8,906 nt of DNA from an uncultured Mycoplasmatota bacterium. GTDB taxonomy: Bacteria; Bacillota_I; Bacilli_A; RF39; UBA660. The notes under the pieces were generated by a model. The model did no database searches and was not told the DNA's origin. It saw only the letters and a list, made by a program, of their open reading frames with translations. Within the stretch, counting starts at the first letter, position 1, and each line of letters begins with the position of its first letter. Both the position numbers and the translations under genes were made by a program. Below, piece after piece: positions 1 through 6,122 of this stretch. The DNA lies in assembly GCA_947296775.1 (NCBI GenBank), contig CAMYRF010000024.1, forward strand, positions 1 to 8,906. Direction: 5' to 3'.

Positions 1-300
1 GTAATGGATCCACCAAGTTATGGAAGAGGTCCAAACAAAGAAGTATGGAAGTTTGAAAAAAACATAGCTGTTCTTTTAGAAGCATGCTTAAAAATATTAA
101 GTGATAAACCAATATTCTTGCTTATTAACTCATATACAACTGGAGTTTCCAATATAGTATTAGGAAACATGTTAAAAACATCAATGCTAAAACTTTATCC
201 CAATGGAAAAGTAGAAACAGGAGAAGTAGGACTTCAGGTAACTAAAAACAATCTAATTTTACCTTGTGGAATTTATGGAAGATGGGAAAGCAATGATTAA
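1..300 (+). CDS. Class I SAM-dependent methyltransferase, RlmI-like (3' part only)
   Basis: The frame is open from the first base, so only the C-terminal ~99 residues are present. They begin VMDPPSYGRGP, the D-P-P-x-Y signature (motif IV) of class I SAM methyltransferases of the RlmI/YccW-like group (PF10672-type), which methylate rRNA bases; the flanking EVWK is also typical of that group. The SAM-binding glycine-rich motif lies upstream of the window. After the motif comes a helix (LLEACLKILSD), a strand (PIFLLINSYTTG) and the usual C-terminal GLPCGxxGRW-like end (ILPCGIYGRWE). The substrate cannot be told from this part; an RNA base is likely by family. The stop codon overlaps the start of the pseudouridine synthase by 8 bases, so the two are probably co-translated RNA-modification genes. 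Confidence 0.82.
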   Translation, partial: VMDPPSYGRGPNKEVWKFEKNIAVLLEACLKILSDKPIFLLINSYTTGVSNIVLGNMLKTSMLKLYPNGKVETGEVGLQVTKNNLILPCGIYGRWESND

Positions 301-937
301 TATAATTTATGAAGATAATCATCTATTAGTTGTAGAAAAACCAATAAACATCCCAGTTCAGGCAGATTCAAGCAAAGATAAAGATTTACTTACATTATTA
401 AAAGAATATATAAAAAATAAATATAATAAACCAGGCAATGTTTATCTAGGGTTAGTTCATAGACTAGATAGGCCAGTAGGTGGAATTATGGTTTTTGCAA
501 AAACAAGTAAAGCCGCAAATAGGTTAAGCAAACAAGTACAAAATAAAACTATGAAAAAAACTTACATAGCCATAATTGAAGGAAAACCAGATAAAGAAGG
601 AACGCTCAAAGATAAATTAGAAAAAGATCAGAAAACTAATATAACAAAAGTATCAGAAAACGGAAAAGAAGCAATACTAAATTATAAAGCCTTAAAAACC
701 AAAAATAATCTCACACTAGTACAAATTAATCTAATAACAGGTAGGCCACATCAAATAAGAGTACAATTTTCATCAAGGAACTACCCAATATATGGCGATC
801 AAAAATATAATAAAAAACCAAAGAAAGACCAAATCGCTTTATTTGCTAAAAAACTAGAATTTATACATCCAACAACCAAAGAACAATTAACGTTTGAACT
901 TCCATATCCAAATAGATACCCTTTTGACATATTCTAA
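293..937 (+). CDS. RluA-family pseudouridine synthase
   Basis: Isomerises specific uridines in rRNA (or tRNA) to pseudouridine in the cytoplasm. The 214-residue protein starts directly in the catalytic domain (IIYEDNHLLVVEKP), carries the catalytic HRLDRPVGG motif (Asp about residue 59), and later TGRPHQIRVQ and YPIYGDQKY, all hallmarks of RluA. There is no N-terminal S4 RNA-binding domain, so it is of the short RluA/RluF-lacking-S4 type, shorter than RluC/RluD. I chose ATG at 293 because it is preceded by a GGAAGATGGGAAAG purine tract and begins at the conserved first strand; GTG at 266 or ATG at 275 would add a few residues with no support. It overlaps the methyltransferase stop by 8 bases (coupled translation) and ends inside a terminator. 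The target uridine cannot be named. Confidence 0.92.
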   Translation: MINIIYEDNHLLVVEKPINIPVQADSSKDKDLLTLLKEYIKNKYNKPGNVYLGLVHRLDRPVGGIMVFAKTSKAANRLSKQVQNKTMKKTYIAIIEGKPDKEGTLKDKLEKDQKTNITKVSENGKEAILNYKALKTKNNLTLVQINLITGRPHQIRVQFSSRNYPIYGDQKYNKKPKKDQIALFAKKLEFIHPTTKEQLTFELPYPNRYPFDIF

Positions 938-953
938 AAGAATATGTTTTTTT
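927..953 (+). terminator. Intrinsic terminator after pseudouridine synthase
   Basis: A 9-bp perfect stem (ACATATTCT with AGAATATGT) around an AAA loop is followed by seven T's. The TAA stop codon of the pseudouridine synthase is inside the stem and loop, a compact arrangement seen again at the YfhO-family and sortase genes in this window. Confidence 0.85.
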
Positions 954-995
954 ATGTGAAAAAATACTAAAAAAATGTTAAAACAATCTAGCTAC

Positions 996-1024
996 TTGAC
1001 AATACAAGGTACTACCATTATAAT
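996..1024 (+). promoter_or_regulatory. Consensus sigma-A promoter for the deacetylase/YfhO operon
   Basis: TTGACA (996-1001), a 17-base spacer and TATAAT (1019-1024) match the housekeeping consensus at every position. Expected transcription start is around 1030-1032, which falls at or just before the AAGGAG ribosome binding site (1031-1036), so the leader would be only about 13 bases. The spacer holds GGTACTACC, a short imperfect palindrome that could be an operator, but this is weak. Confidence 0.85.
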
Positions 1025-1043
1025 TATTTTAAGGAGTAAAATT

Positions 1044-1730
1044 ATGAAAAAAGCTGTATACATAGTTGGTAGCCTCTTAGTAGCTATCGCAATACTAATA
1101 ATCTTTATATTTTCAAGTAACAAAGTACCAGTAAAACAACAACTAAAAAAACTAGATTTAGATAATGTAAATAAAGTAATGTTTGTTGCGCACCCAGACG
1201 ATGAAACAATTTGGGGAGGAGTACACTTACTAGAAGATAATTATTTAGTAGTTTGTGTAACTTGTGGTACCAACAAAACTAGAGTAAAAGAAATTCAAAA
1301 AGCTATGGATTATAGTGGCGAAAAACTAATCATGCTAGGTTATCCAGATAAAGTATGGGGTAAACGTAGTGATTGGAAATACGAAATTAATGATATCAAA
1401 AAAGATATCAAAAAAATACTAGATGCCAAAGAGTGGCAAGAAGTTGTAACCCATAATCCAGACGGTGAATATGGGCATCAACATCACAAAATGACCAGTA
1501 GTATAGTTACAGAATTATTTGGAAAACAAGATAATTTATATTACTTTGGAAAATATTATAAAAAGAAAAAATTAGAAAAAATGAATAAACCAAGTACATT
1601 AGATCCTAAACTACTAAACAAGAAAACAAAAGACATGCTTCCAATATATAAAAGTCAAGGATTTATTGACAGTTATTTTGGACACATGTATCCATATGAA
1701 GATTGGGTAAAAAGCACTGAATGGAAATAA
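1044..1730 (+). CDS. Membrane-anchored PIG-L family (LmbE-like) deacetylase
   Basis: PIG-L/LmbE proteins are metal-dependent de-N-acetylases acting on N-acetyl sugars (GlcNAc-PI, GlcNAc-inositol and related substrates). The 228-residue protein has AHPDDE at residues 49-54 (His50 and Asp53 metal ligands, Asp52 general base) and NPDGEYGHQHHK at 138-149 (His145 and His148 corresponding to the MshB-type GHxxH pair). Residues 4-23 form one hydrophobic segment after a short basic N-terminus, so the catalytic domain should face outward, unlike the cytoplasmic MshB and BshB enzymes. Start at ATG 1044 is set by AAGGAG seven bases upstream; an in-frame ATG at 975 lies upstream of the promoter and is not used. 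It is 27 bases ahead of the YfhO-family gene and probably co-transcribed, pointing to a cell-surface or lipid-linked amino-sugar substrate (inference). Confidence 0.88.
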   Translation: MKKAVYIVGSLLVAIAILIIFIFSSNKVPVKQQLKKLDLDNVNKVMFVAHPDDETIWGGVHLLEDNYLVVCVTCGTNKTRVKEIQKAMDYSGEKLIMLGYPDKVWGKRSDWKYEINDIKKDIKKILDAKEWQEVVTHNPDGEYGHQHHKMTSSIVTELFGKQDNLYYFGKYYKKKKLEKMNKPSTLDPKLLNKKTKDMLPIYKSQGFIDSYFGHMYPYEDWVKSTEWK

Positions 1731-1757
1731 AAAAATGGAGTAGAAAGTAGTGACATT

Positions 1758-4322
1758 ATGAAAAAACATAAATTTGATAAAAAAGACTACATAAATATAA
1801 GCATTCTAAGTATTTTATACTTGTTAGTAGTCTTAATCATAACTCATGGAACATATATGTACGGTTCCACAACCGACTGGAGTGTTCAACACTATGACAT
1901 TCCAGAATATTTTAGAACACTTTTCTATGATAATGGAAATTTATTTCCACAATTTGCCCCTAATCTAGGAGCTGGACAAAATATTTATTATTTCGCTTAT
2001 TACGGATTACTAAGCCCAATAATATTGATTTCATATATGCTCCCATTTATAAAAATGTGTGATTACGTTATAATAAGCACAATAATATCAGGAATATTAA
2101 GTATAATCTTATTTTATAAATGGTTAAAAAATAATGGTTACAGTAAAACAGTTTGTTTTGTGGCAGCTTTTTTATTTCTATGCGCCGCACCATTAATATT
2201 TCAAAGCCATAGACATATAATGTTTATAAACTATATGCCATTTTTAATTATCGCGCTTATGGGAGTAGATAAACACTTCAAACAAAATAAAAGCTGGCTT
2301 CTTACATTAAGCATATTTTTAATTATTATGACCAGTTATTTTTATAGCGTTGGATCAATATTATGTGTAGTTCTATACGGAATATATACATATTTAAAAA
2401 CAGACAAAAAACCAACATTAAAAAAATTTACAGTAGCTGCAATTAAATTTGCATTACCAATAATCATTTCAATAATGATGGCTGCCATCCTATTACTTCC
2501 GGTAGTATATGCTTTATTAAGTGGAAGAGTTCATGGAAATGTGCCAATAAACATTTTAGAACTTGTAGTCCCTCACTTTGGATTAGAGTATCTACTTTAT
2601 AGTCCATATTCCGTTGGACTAACCGCTATATTAATAATTGCTTTATTTTCAAATCTAGTATTAAAAAAACCAGAAAATAAATTTTTAAATATTGCATTAC
2701 TAGCCATTGTAACAGAAAACATTTTCATTTATCTATTAAATGGAACCTTATATTTAGATGGAAAAGCCCTAATCCCACTTCTTCCAATTTATTGTCTAAC
2801 AATCGCAATATTCTTACAAGCAATTTTTGATAAAAAAATAGAATTTCATACTATTTTAAATATGTTTGCTATTACATTAATATTTACATTTTTATTTACC
2901 CATTCACCATACAATTATGGATATATAGTAGAAGGTTTTATAACAATATATCTACTATATATCTATTACAAAACTGGCAATAAAAAGAAATTAATAATTC
3001 CATTAATGATTTTAGCTTACATAATATGTATAATAGTAAATTTAAATGACACCTTAATTACAAAAGAAGAGCACAAACTGCAAAATGACCCAACAATAAC
3101 TGAATTAGTAAATGAAATAACTGAAAACGATAAAGGCTATTATCGTATTTATACAGATATAACCACTGACCCCAAAGTTAACAAAGTGGTAAATACCGAT
3201 GAAAATTTACTCACACTTTATTCATCAACATATAATAAACAATATAATAACTTTTTCTATCATACATTTAATAATAACTTAAAATATCGTAATTCTGTAA
3301 TTACCCATGAAAATAAAAATATCATTTTCGAAAATTATATGGGTGTAAAATATTTAATTACTGATAAAACAGCTCCACTTGGTTATAAATTACTAACTAA
3401 AAAAGGAAATTATAAAGTTTATGTAAATGAAACTGCAATGCCCATTGGATATGCAACATCAAACGTTTTAAACAACGACCAATACAAAAGCTTAAAATAT
3501 CCATATAAATTAGAAGCAATGTTAAACAATATCACTGTGGAAAATGCAAAACCAAAAACACTAACTTCATACATAAGAGAATATAAAAACAAAACAGAAA
3601 AACCAACAACACAAAATTTAAAAATAGAAAACCAAAAACATAAAATAAAAATAACAACCATCAAACCAAATCAAAATGGCTATATAAAAATCAAACTAAA
3701 AGAAAAAGTAGAAGATAAACTGCTATTAATAAGAATTCATGTATCCAGCCCTCAAAGTTGTAAAAAAGGCGATACATCAATCACAATTAATGGAGTAAAA
3801 AACAAATTAACATGTAAAGAATGGAAATATTATAACCATAATAGAACATTCGATTATACACTTTCAAACCCAAAAGGAATACAAAATCTAAATATAATCT
3901 TTAGCCCTGGAACATATACGATAAATAAAATTCAAATGTACACATTAGATTATAAATACATCCAAGATTTAAAAAATAGTGTTGATCCGCTTATAATAGA
4001 TAAAGCAGCAACAAAAGGTAATATAATAAAAGGAGAAATCAACGTTAAAGAAGATGGATACTTTAATTTAAGTGTTCCATATGATAAAGGTTTTAATATA
4101 AAAATAGATGGTCAAAAAATAGATTATGAAAAATTAAATGGTGTTTTTATTGGATTTAAAATCAATAAAGGTCATCATCAAATAGAAATCACCTATGAAG
4201 CTCCATACTTTGAAGAAGGTGCAATTGTAAGTATAATTGGTTGTATTACATTTATTATCTTGATAATTTACCAGCAAACTAGATCAAATAAAAAAACGAA
4301 ATTAAAAACACAAAAAATATAG
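1758..4322 (+). CDS. yfhO: YfhO-family polytopic membrane protein (GT-C-like glycosyltransferase)
   Basis: The 854-residue protein matches the size and architecture of YfhO (PF09586). In Bacillus and Listeria, YfhO-type proteins work with an undecaprenyl-phosphate sugar synthase (CsbB/GtlA type) to put sugars on lipoteichoic acid outside the cell. Seen here: a basic N-terminus, a first membrane helix (about 12-30), then an outer loop TTDWSVQHYDIPEYFR with the acidic residue Asp40 expected of GT-C enzymes, followed by NLGAGQNIYYFAYYGLLSPI, a strongly conserved YfhO block. Roughly a dozen hydrophobic segments run to about residue 425. A long external beta-rich region follows (about 430-815), with a final helix near 825-842 and a basic tail. 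No CsbB or GtcA partner is in the window. ATG 1758 is the only sensible start, with a poor ribosome site (TGGAG at 1736-1740, 17 bases away), so translation may be coupled to the deacetylase. Confidence 0.88.
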   Translation: MKKHKFDKKDYINISILSILYLLVVLIITHGTYMYGSTTDWSVQHYDIPEYFRTLFYDNGNLFPQFAPNLGAGQNIYYFAYYGLLSPIILISYMLPFIKMCDYVIISTIISGILSIILFYKWLKNNGYSKTVCFVAAFLFLCAAPLIFQSHRHIMFINYMPFLIIALMGVDKHFKQNKSWLLTLSIFLIIMTSYFYSVGSILCVVLYGIYTYLKTDKKPTLKKFTVAAIKFALPIIISIMMAAILLLPVVYALLSGRVHGNVPINILELVVPHFGLEYLLYSPYSVGLTAILIIALFSNLVLKKPENKFLNIALLAIVTENIFIYLLNGTLYLDGKALIPLLPIYCLTIAIFLQAIFDKKIEFHTILNMFAITLIFTFLFTHSPYNYGYIVEGFITIYLLYIYYKTGNKKKLIIPLMILAYIICIIVNLNDTLITKEEHKLQNDPTITELVNEITENDKGYYRIYTDITTDPKVNKVVNTDENLLTLYSSTYNKQYNNFFYHTFNNNLKYRNSVITHENKNIIFENYMGVKYLITDKTAPLGYKLLTKKGNYKVYVNETAMPIGYATSNVLNNDQYKSLKYPYKLEAMLNNITVENAKPKTLTSYIREYKNKTEKPTTQNLKIENQKHKIKITTIKPNQNGYIKIKLKEKVEDKLLLIRIHVSSPQSCKKGDTSITINGVKNKLTCKEWKYYNHNRTFDYTLSNPKGIQNLNIIFSPGTYTINKIQMYTLDYKYIQDLKNSVDPLIIDKAATKGNIIKGEINVKEDGYFNLSVPYDKGFNIKIDGQKIDYEKLNGVFIGFKINKGHHQIEITYEAPYFEEGAIVSIIGCITFIILIIYQQTRSNKKTKLKTQKI

Positions 4323-4342
4323 ACAAAAATCTATATTTTTTT
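4315..4342 (+). terminator. Intrinsic terminator after YfhO-family gene
   Basis: The stem AAATATAGA/TCTATATTT (9 bp, extendable to 12 bp through the flanking A and T runs) has a CAAAAA loop and runs into a T tract. The TAG stop codon of the YfhO-family gene is inside the left arm. The A run on the left side means it could also act on the minus strand. Confidence 0.82.
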
Positions 4343-4458
4343 ATGTAAAAATGCCAAAATTGTAATAAAACACAAACAAAAATAGCAAATTTGTAAATAT
4401 TTTCGTGCAAAAAAAGAATGTTTGCAAAATCGCCATTTTTTTAATTTTTAACAAGGAA
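4323..4458. other. AT-rich spacer without genes
   Basis: Beyond the terminator I see no credible gene in this part. It holds one hairpin, TGCAAA (4406-4411) with TTTGCA (4421-4426), lacking an immediate T tract, and two loosely similar 16-base segments starting at 4353 and 4384 (both of the form GCmAAAwTTGTAAwwA). Neither can be assigned a role. Confidence 0.5.
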
Positions 4459-4487
4459 TTGCCCATATAAAAACCGTATATTATATA
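4459..4487 (+). promoter_or_regulatory. Probable promoter of the small-peptide locus
   Basis: TTGCCC (4459-4464), a 17-base spacer and TATATA (4482-4487) make a reasonable but not perfect sigma-A promoter. Transcription would begin near 4494 with AGGCGGAAAAAGG. No better promoter is seen just ahead of the thioester-domain gene at 4738, so this transcript may also carry that gene and its sortase. Confidence 0.5.
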
Positions 4488-4513
4488 TGAGGCGGAAAAA
4501 GGCAAAGGTTTTA

Positions 4514-4554
4514 CCTCCAAATGAAAGGAGGGGATGTTTATAAAAAAAAGGAGG
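4514..4554 (+). promoter_or_regulatory. Sequestered ribosome binding sites (anti-SD hairpin)
   Basis: CCTCC at 4514-4518 can pair with GGAGG at 4527-4531 (8-base loop) or with a second GGAGG at 4550-4554. Two strong ribosome binding sites 23 bases apart, preceded by a sequence complementary to both, suggest that translation of the small peptides below is switched by RNA folding. The pairing is only 5 bp and is a prediction from inspection. Confidence 0.4.
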
Positions 4555-4572
4555 AACTTTTGGAATGTTTAG
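4534..4572 (+). CDS. Possible leader peptide overlapping the hydrophobic peptide
   Basis: A 12-codon frame, MFIKKRRNFWNV, starts at ATG 4534 behind AAAGGAGGGG, although the spacing (2 bases after GGAGG) is unusually tight. It is basic and contains the second ribosome binding site (GGAGG, 4550-4554) inside its coding sequence, and it overlaps the start of the hydrophobic peptide in another frame. This is the arrangement of a translationally coupled leader such as mok over hok. With so few codons there is no coding evidence beyond position. Confidence 0.25.
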   Translation: MFIKKRRNFWNV

Positions 4573-4649
4573 TTATTCTTGTAGTGCTCGTAGTTATACT
4601 AAGAGACGTTCCCTCAAAAACTAAAACAAAAAAACCTAGTCTAATCTAG
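4560..4649 (+). CDS. Small hydrophobic membrane peptide, candidate type I toxin
   Basis: A 29-residue frame starts at TTG 4560, five bases after AAAAAGGAGG. It has a short start, an uninterrupted hydrophobic core (CLVILVVLVVIL) and a positively charged tail (KTKTKK). That is the build of Fst/TxpA/holin-like type I toxins, which insert into the cell's own membrane. An in-frame ATG at 4521 would give a 42-residue version starting MKGGDVYKKKEELLE, but has only a weak ribosome site (AAAGG, 12 bases away). The stop codon lies in the CTAGG arm of a hairpin that forms a terminator on the minus strand. I do not recognise the exact sequence. The alternative is that this is non-coding leader for the downstream thioester-domain gene. 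Confidence 0.42.
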   Translation: MECLVILVVLVVILRDVPSKTKTKKPSLI

Positions 4650-4650
4650 G
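4628..4650 (-). terminator. Minus-strand intrinsic terminator
   Basis: On the minus strand CCTAG-ATTAGA-CTAGG forms a 5-bp stem with a 6-base loop, followed at once by seven T's, a G and four more T's. On the plus strand the same stem has no T tract. No minus-strand gene is seen upstream of it, so it must end a short non-coding transcript if it is used at all. Confidence 0.4.
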
Positions 4651-4689
4651 ACCAACACTTGGAGGTTAGTCCTAGTGGTCACCTCACTA
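4646..4689 (+). promoter_or_regulatory. Competing hairpins ahead of the thioester-domain gene
   Basis: CTAGGAC (4646-4652) pairs with GTCCTAG (4669-4675), and three further pairs form after one mismatch. This excludes the CCTAG/CTAGG hairpin at 4635-4650, which uses the same CTAGG. TAGTG (4673-4677) pairs with CACTA (4685-4689), and GAGGT (4662-4666) with ACCTC (4681-4685), again mutually exclusive. The TAGTG hairpin is followed by AATTTATTTTG, a possible weak plus-strand terminator. A GTG at 4675 with GGAGG nine bases upstream is in frame with the thioester-domain protein, but would bury its signal peptide. Confidence 0.4.
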
Positions 4690-4737
4690 AATTTATTTTG
4701 TCGTATTAAAACATATTATGCAAGAAAGGAGAAAAAT

Positions 4738-5619
4738 ATGAAAAAAGTAAGTTTAATTATTTTAAGTGTTTGTTTAGTTACCCTAAGTATTTGTAATGTT
4801 AAAGCTGAAAATATAACCTATAAAAAATTAGGTAATATATACTATAATCTAACCGTAGACGGAAAAACACAATCCAACCATGTTACTGCATTTTATCTTG
4901 GAAATCGTTTAGCCTATTGTATTGAGCCAGGAAAAGAAATAACCACTAAAACTTATGATACATATAAAGACTGGAGTAGATCATCATTATCACAAGAAAC
5001 AAGAGATTATATAGAAAAAATAGGTTACTATGGTTATGAATATCCAGGCCATCAAACAGACAAATATTATATTGCAACCGAAGAATTAATTTGGAAAGCT
5101 ATAAAACCAGTAGATATAAAATGGACGACCGGGCAAAATAACACTGGTAATATAATTAATGTAGAAGCAGAAAAAAACGCCATCCTAAATTTAATCCAAG
5201 AAAATAACAAAAAACCATCATTTGAAAATCAAATAATTAATGGAGAAATAGGAGAAACAAAAGAATTGGAAGATACTAATAACGTATTAAATAATTATGA
5301 AATAAAAGATAGTAAATATCATCAAATAAAAATAGAAAATAATAAATTAAAAATAACTTTTAGCAAAAATCAAGTAGAAGAAGAAATCACTTTAACAAAA
5401 AAACATTATGATTCAAATACCCTATTAGTATATGTAAAAGAAGGATCACAACAACTAGCTGCCCTAAGAATTTCAGTTCCAGAAGAATCAAAAATTAAAA
5501 TCAAATCAACAAAAACCCCAGAAGAAATTGTTAAGGTACCAAGTACATCAGACGATGACATACTAAAACACTATAACGTAATATGGAAAATAAAAAATGA
5601 TGTCAAAAAGTTTAATTAG
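4738..5619 (+). CDS. Secreted thioester-domain (TED-like) surface protein, atypical
   Basis: The 293-residue protein has a signal peptide (MKKVSLIILSVCLVTL, cleavage probably after NVKA near residue 23). A thioester-domain fold of the Gram-positive adhesin type follows at about 28-150: LAYCIEPGK with Cys61, and YYIATEELIWKAI around 111-122. TEDs form an internal Cys-Gln thioester that bonds covalently to host ligands; the Gln normally lies in a TQxxIW-type motif, but here the codon at residue 115 is GAA (Glu). A small beta-rich domain follows (about 155-262). The end has VPSTS at 267-271 and a basic tail KNDVKKFN, like a sorting signal, but no hydrophobic segment between them. Start ATG 4738 has AAAGGAG six bases upstream. 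The last 23 bases overlap the sortase gene, so the two belong together. Confidence 0.72.
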   Translation: MKKVSLIILSVCLVTLSICNVKAENITYKKLGNIYYNLTVDGKTQSNHVTAFYLGNRLAYCIEPGKEITTKTYDTYKDWSRSSLSQETRDYIEKIGYYGYEYPGHQTDKYYIATEELIWKAIKPVDIKWTTGQNNTGNIINVEAEKNAILNLIQENNKKPSFENQIINGEIGETKELEDTNNVLNNYEIKDSKYHQIKIENNKLKITFSKNQVEEEITLTKKHYDSNTLLVYVKEGSQQLAALRISVPEESKIKIKSTKTPEEIVKVPSTSDDDILKHYNVIWKIKNDVKKFN

Positions 5620-6079
5620 CCTTATTAATGTAATAACAGCTATTACTCTACAACTAAATATCGCTCCAGCGCAAACAATAATCAAAATACAAGATCCGAT
5701 TTTAGAAATACCAAAAATAAATCTAAAACAAGAATTCTATCCAAACAATCCAGAAAAAAATAATGTGGATAAAGGGCTCCAAGTAATAGAAACATCAAAA
5801 ATGCCAAATATTAAAGGCAGCAATCTTATCATTGCTTCTCATAGTGGAAATTCAAGTATAGCATATTTTAAAAATCTAGATAAATTAAACATAAATGATA
5901 CAGCATACATCCATTATAAAAATAAAACGTATAGATATGTAATAAAAAACATTTATGATGTAGAAAAAACAGGTTATATTAACATCCAAAGAGATAAAAC
6001 AAAACAAACACTAACACTAATAACGTGTAAAAAAAACACCAATAAACAAACCGTATTTATTGGTTATCTCGCACCTTAA
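5597..6079 (+). CDS. Short sortase family transpeptidase
   Basis: Sortases cleave a sorting motif in surface proteins and attach them to the wall or to each other. This 160-residue protein has a hydrophobic N-terminal signal-anchor (about 5-24), then the sortase core: LEIPKINLKQ (36-45), NVDKGLQVI, IIASHSGNSSIAYF with catalytic His82, and LTLITCKK with catalytic Cys144. The Arg expected after the Cys strand appears replaced: the strand reads NKQTVFIGYL, with Gln151 at the position aligned to Arg197 of Staphylococcus SrtA. It is shorter than SrtA (206 residues). ATG 5597 and ATG 5600 are adjacent; both lie inside the thioester-protein gene with only GGAAAA as a ribosome site, suggesting coupled translation. 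Its likely client is the upstream protein. Confidence 0.85.
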   Translation: MMSKSLISLINVITAITLQLNIAPAQTIIKIQDPILEIPKINLKQEFYPNNPEKNNVDKGLQVIETSKMPNIKGSNLIIASHSGNSSIAYFKNLDKLNINDTAYIHYKNKTYRYVIKNIYDVEKTGYINIQRDKTKQTLTLITCKKNTNKQTVFIGYLAP

Positions 6080-6092
6080 TAGGTGCATTTTT
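6071..6092 (+). terminator. Intrinsic terminator after sortase
   Basis: GCACCT-TAAT-AGGTGC, a 6-bp GC-rich stem with a 4-base loop, is followed by ATTTTTATTT. The sortase TAA stop is in the loop. Confidence 0.85.
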
Positions 6093-6122
6093 ATTTAATT
6101 TATAGAAAATAAATACATAGAC

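Larger units (their letters stand above)
4624..4697 (-). ncRNA. Candidate antisense/regulatory RNA
   Basis: Read on the minus strand this stretch has a possible first hairpin (TAGTG/CACTA), then a 10-bp stem with one mismatch (CTAGGAC..AAC with GTT..GTCCTAG, plus-strand 4646-4675) whose loop reads CTCCAAGT, then a terminator hairpin ending in seven T's. An RNA of about 70 bases would overlap the 3' end of the hydrophobic peptide, as RatA, SR4 and Fst RNAII do for their toxins. The loop CTCC is complementary to GGAG ribosome sites. The promoter is weak (TTGCAT at 4723-4718, CAAAAT at 4700-4695), so expression is uncertain. Confidence 0.27.

Noticed and set aside
975..1043. Upstream in-frame ATG at 975 for the deacetylase
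   Set aside because: It lies before the -35 box of the consensus promoter and has no ribosome site; ATG 1044 has AAGGAG and starts a normal membrane anchor.
3419..3664. Minus-strand frame of 81 codons inside the YfhO-family gene
   Set aside because: It is opposite a well-supported gene, is rich in Phe, Val and Tyr as expected of the complement of A-rich codons, and has no ribosome site or family match.
4565..4624. 19-codon frame from ATG 4565 (MFSYSCSARSYTKRRSLKN)
   Set aside because: The spacing from GGAGG is ten bases and the peptide has no recognisable design; the hydrophobic frame from TTG 4560 is more coherent.
4675..4737. GTG start at 4675 for the thioester protein, with GGAGG nine bases upstream
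   Set aside because: It would place 21 residues before a clear signal peptide that has its own AAAGGAG and ATG at 4738; the GGAGG is more likely part of the hairpin set.
4343..4737. Known riboswitch or T-box in the long spacer
   Set aside because: I find no T-box GGUGG-type bulge sequence, nor conserved cores of the common riboswitches; the visible hairpins overlap small frames instead.
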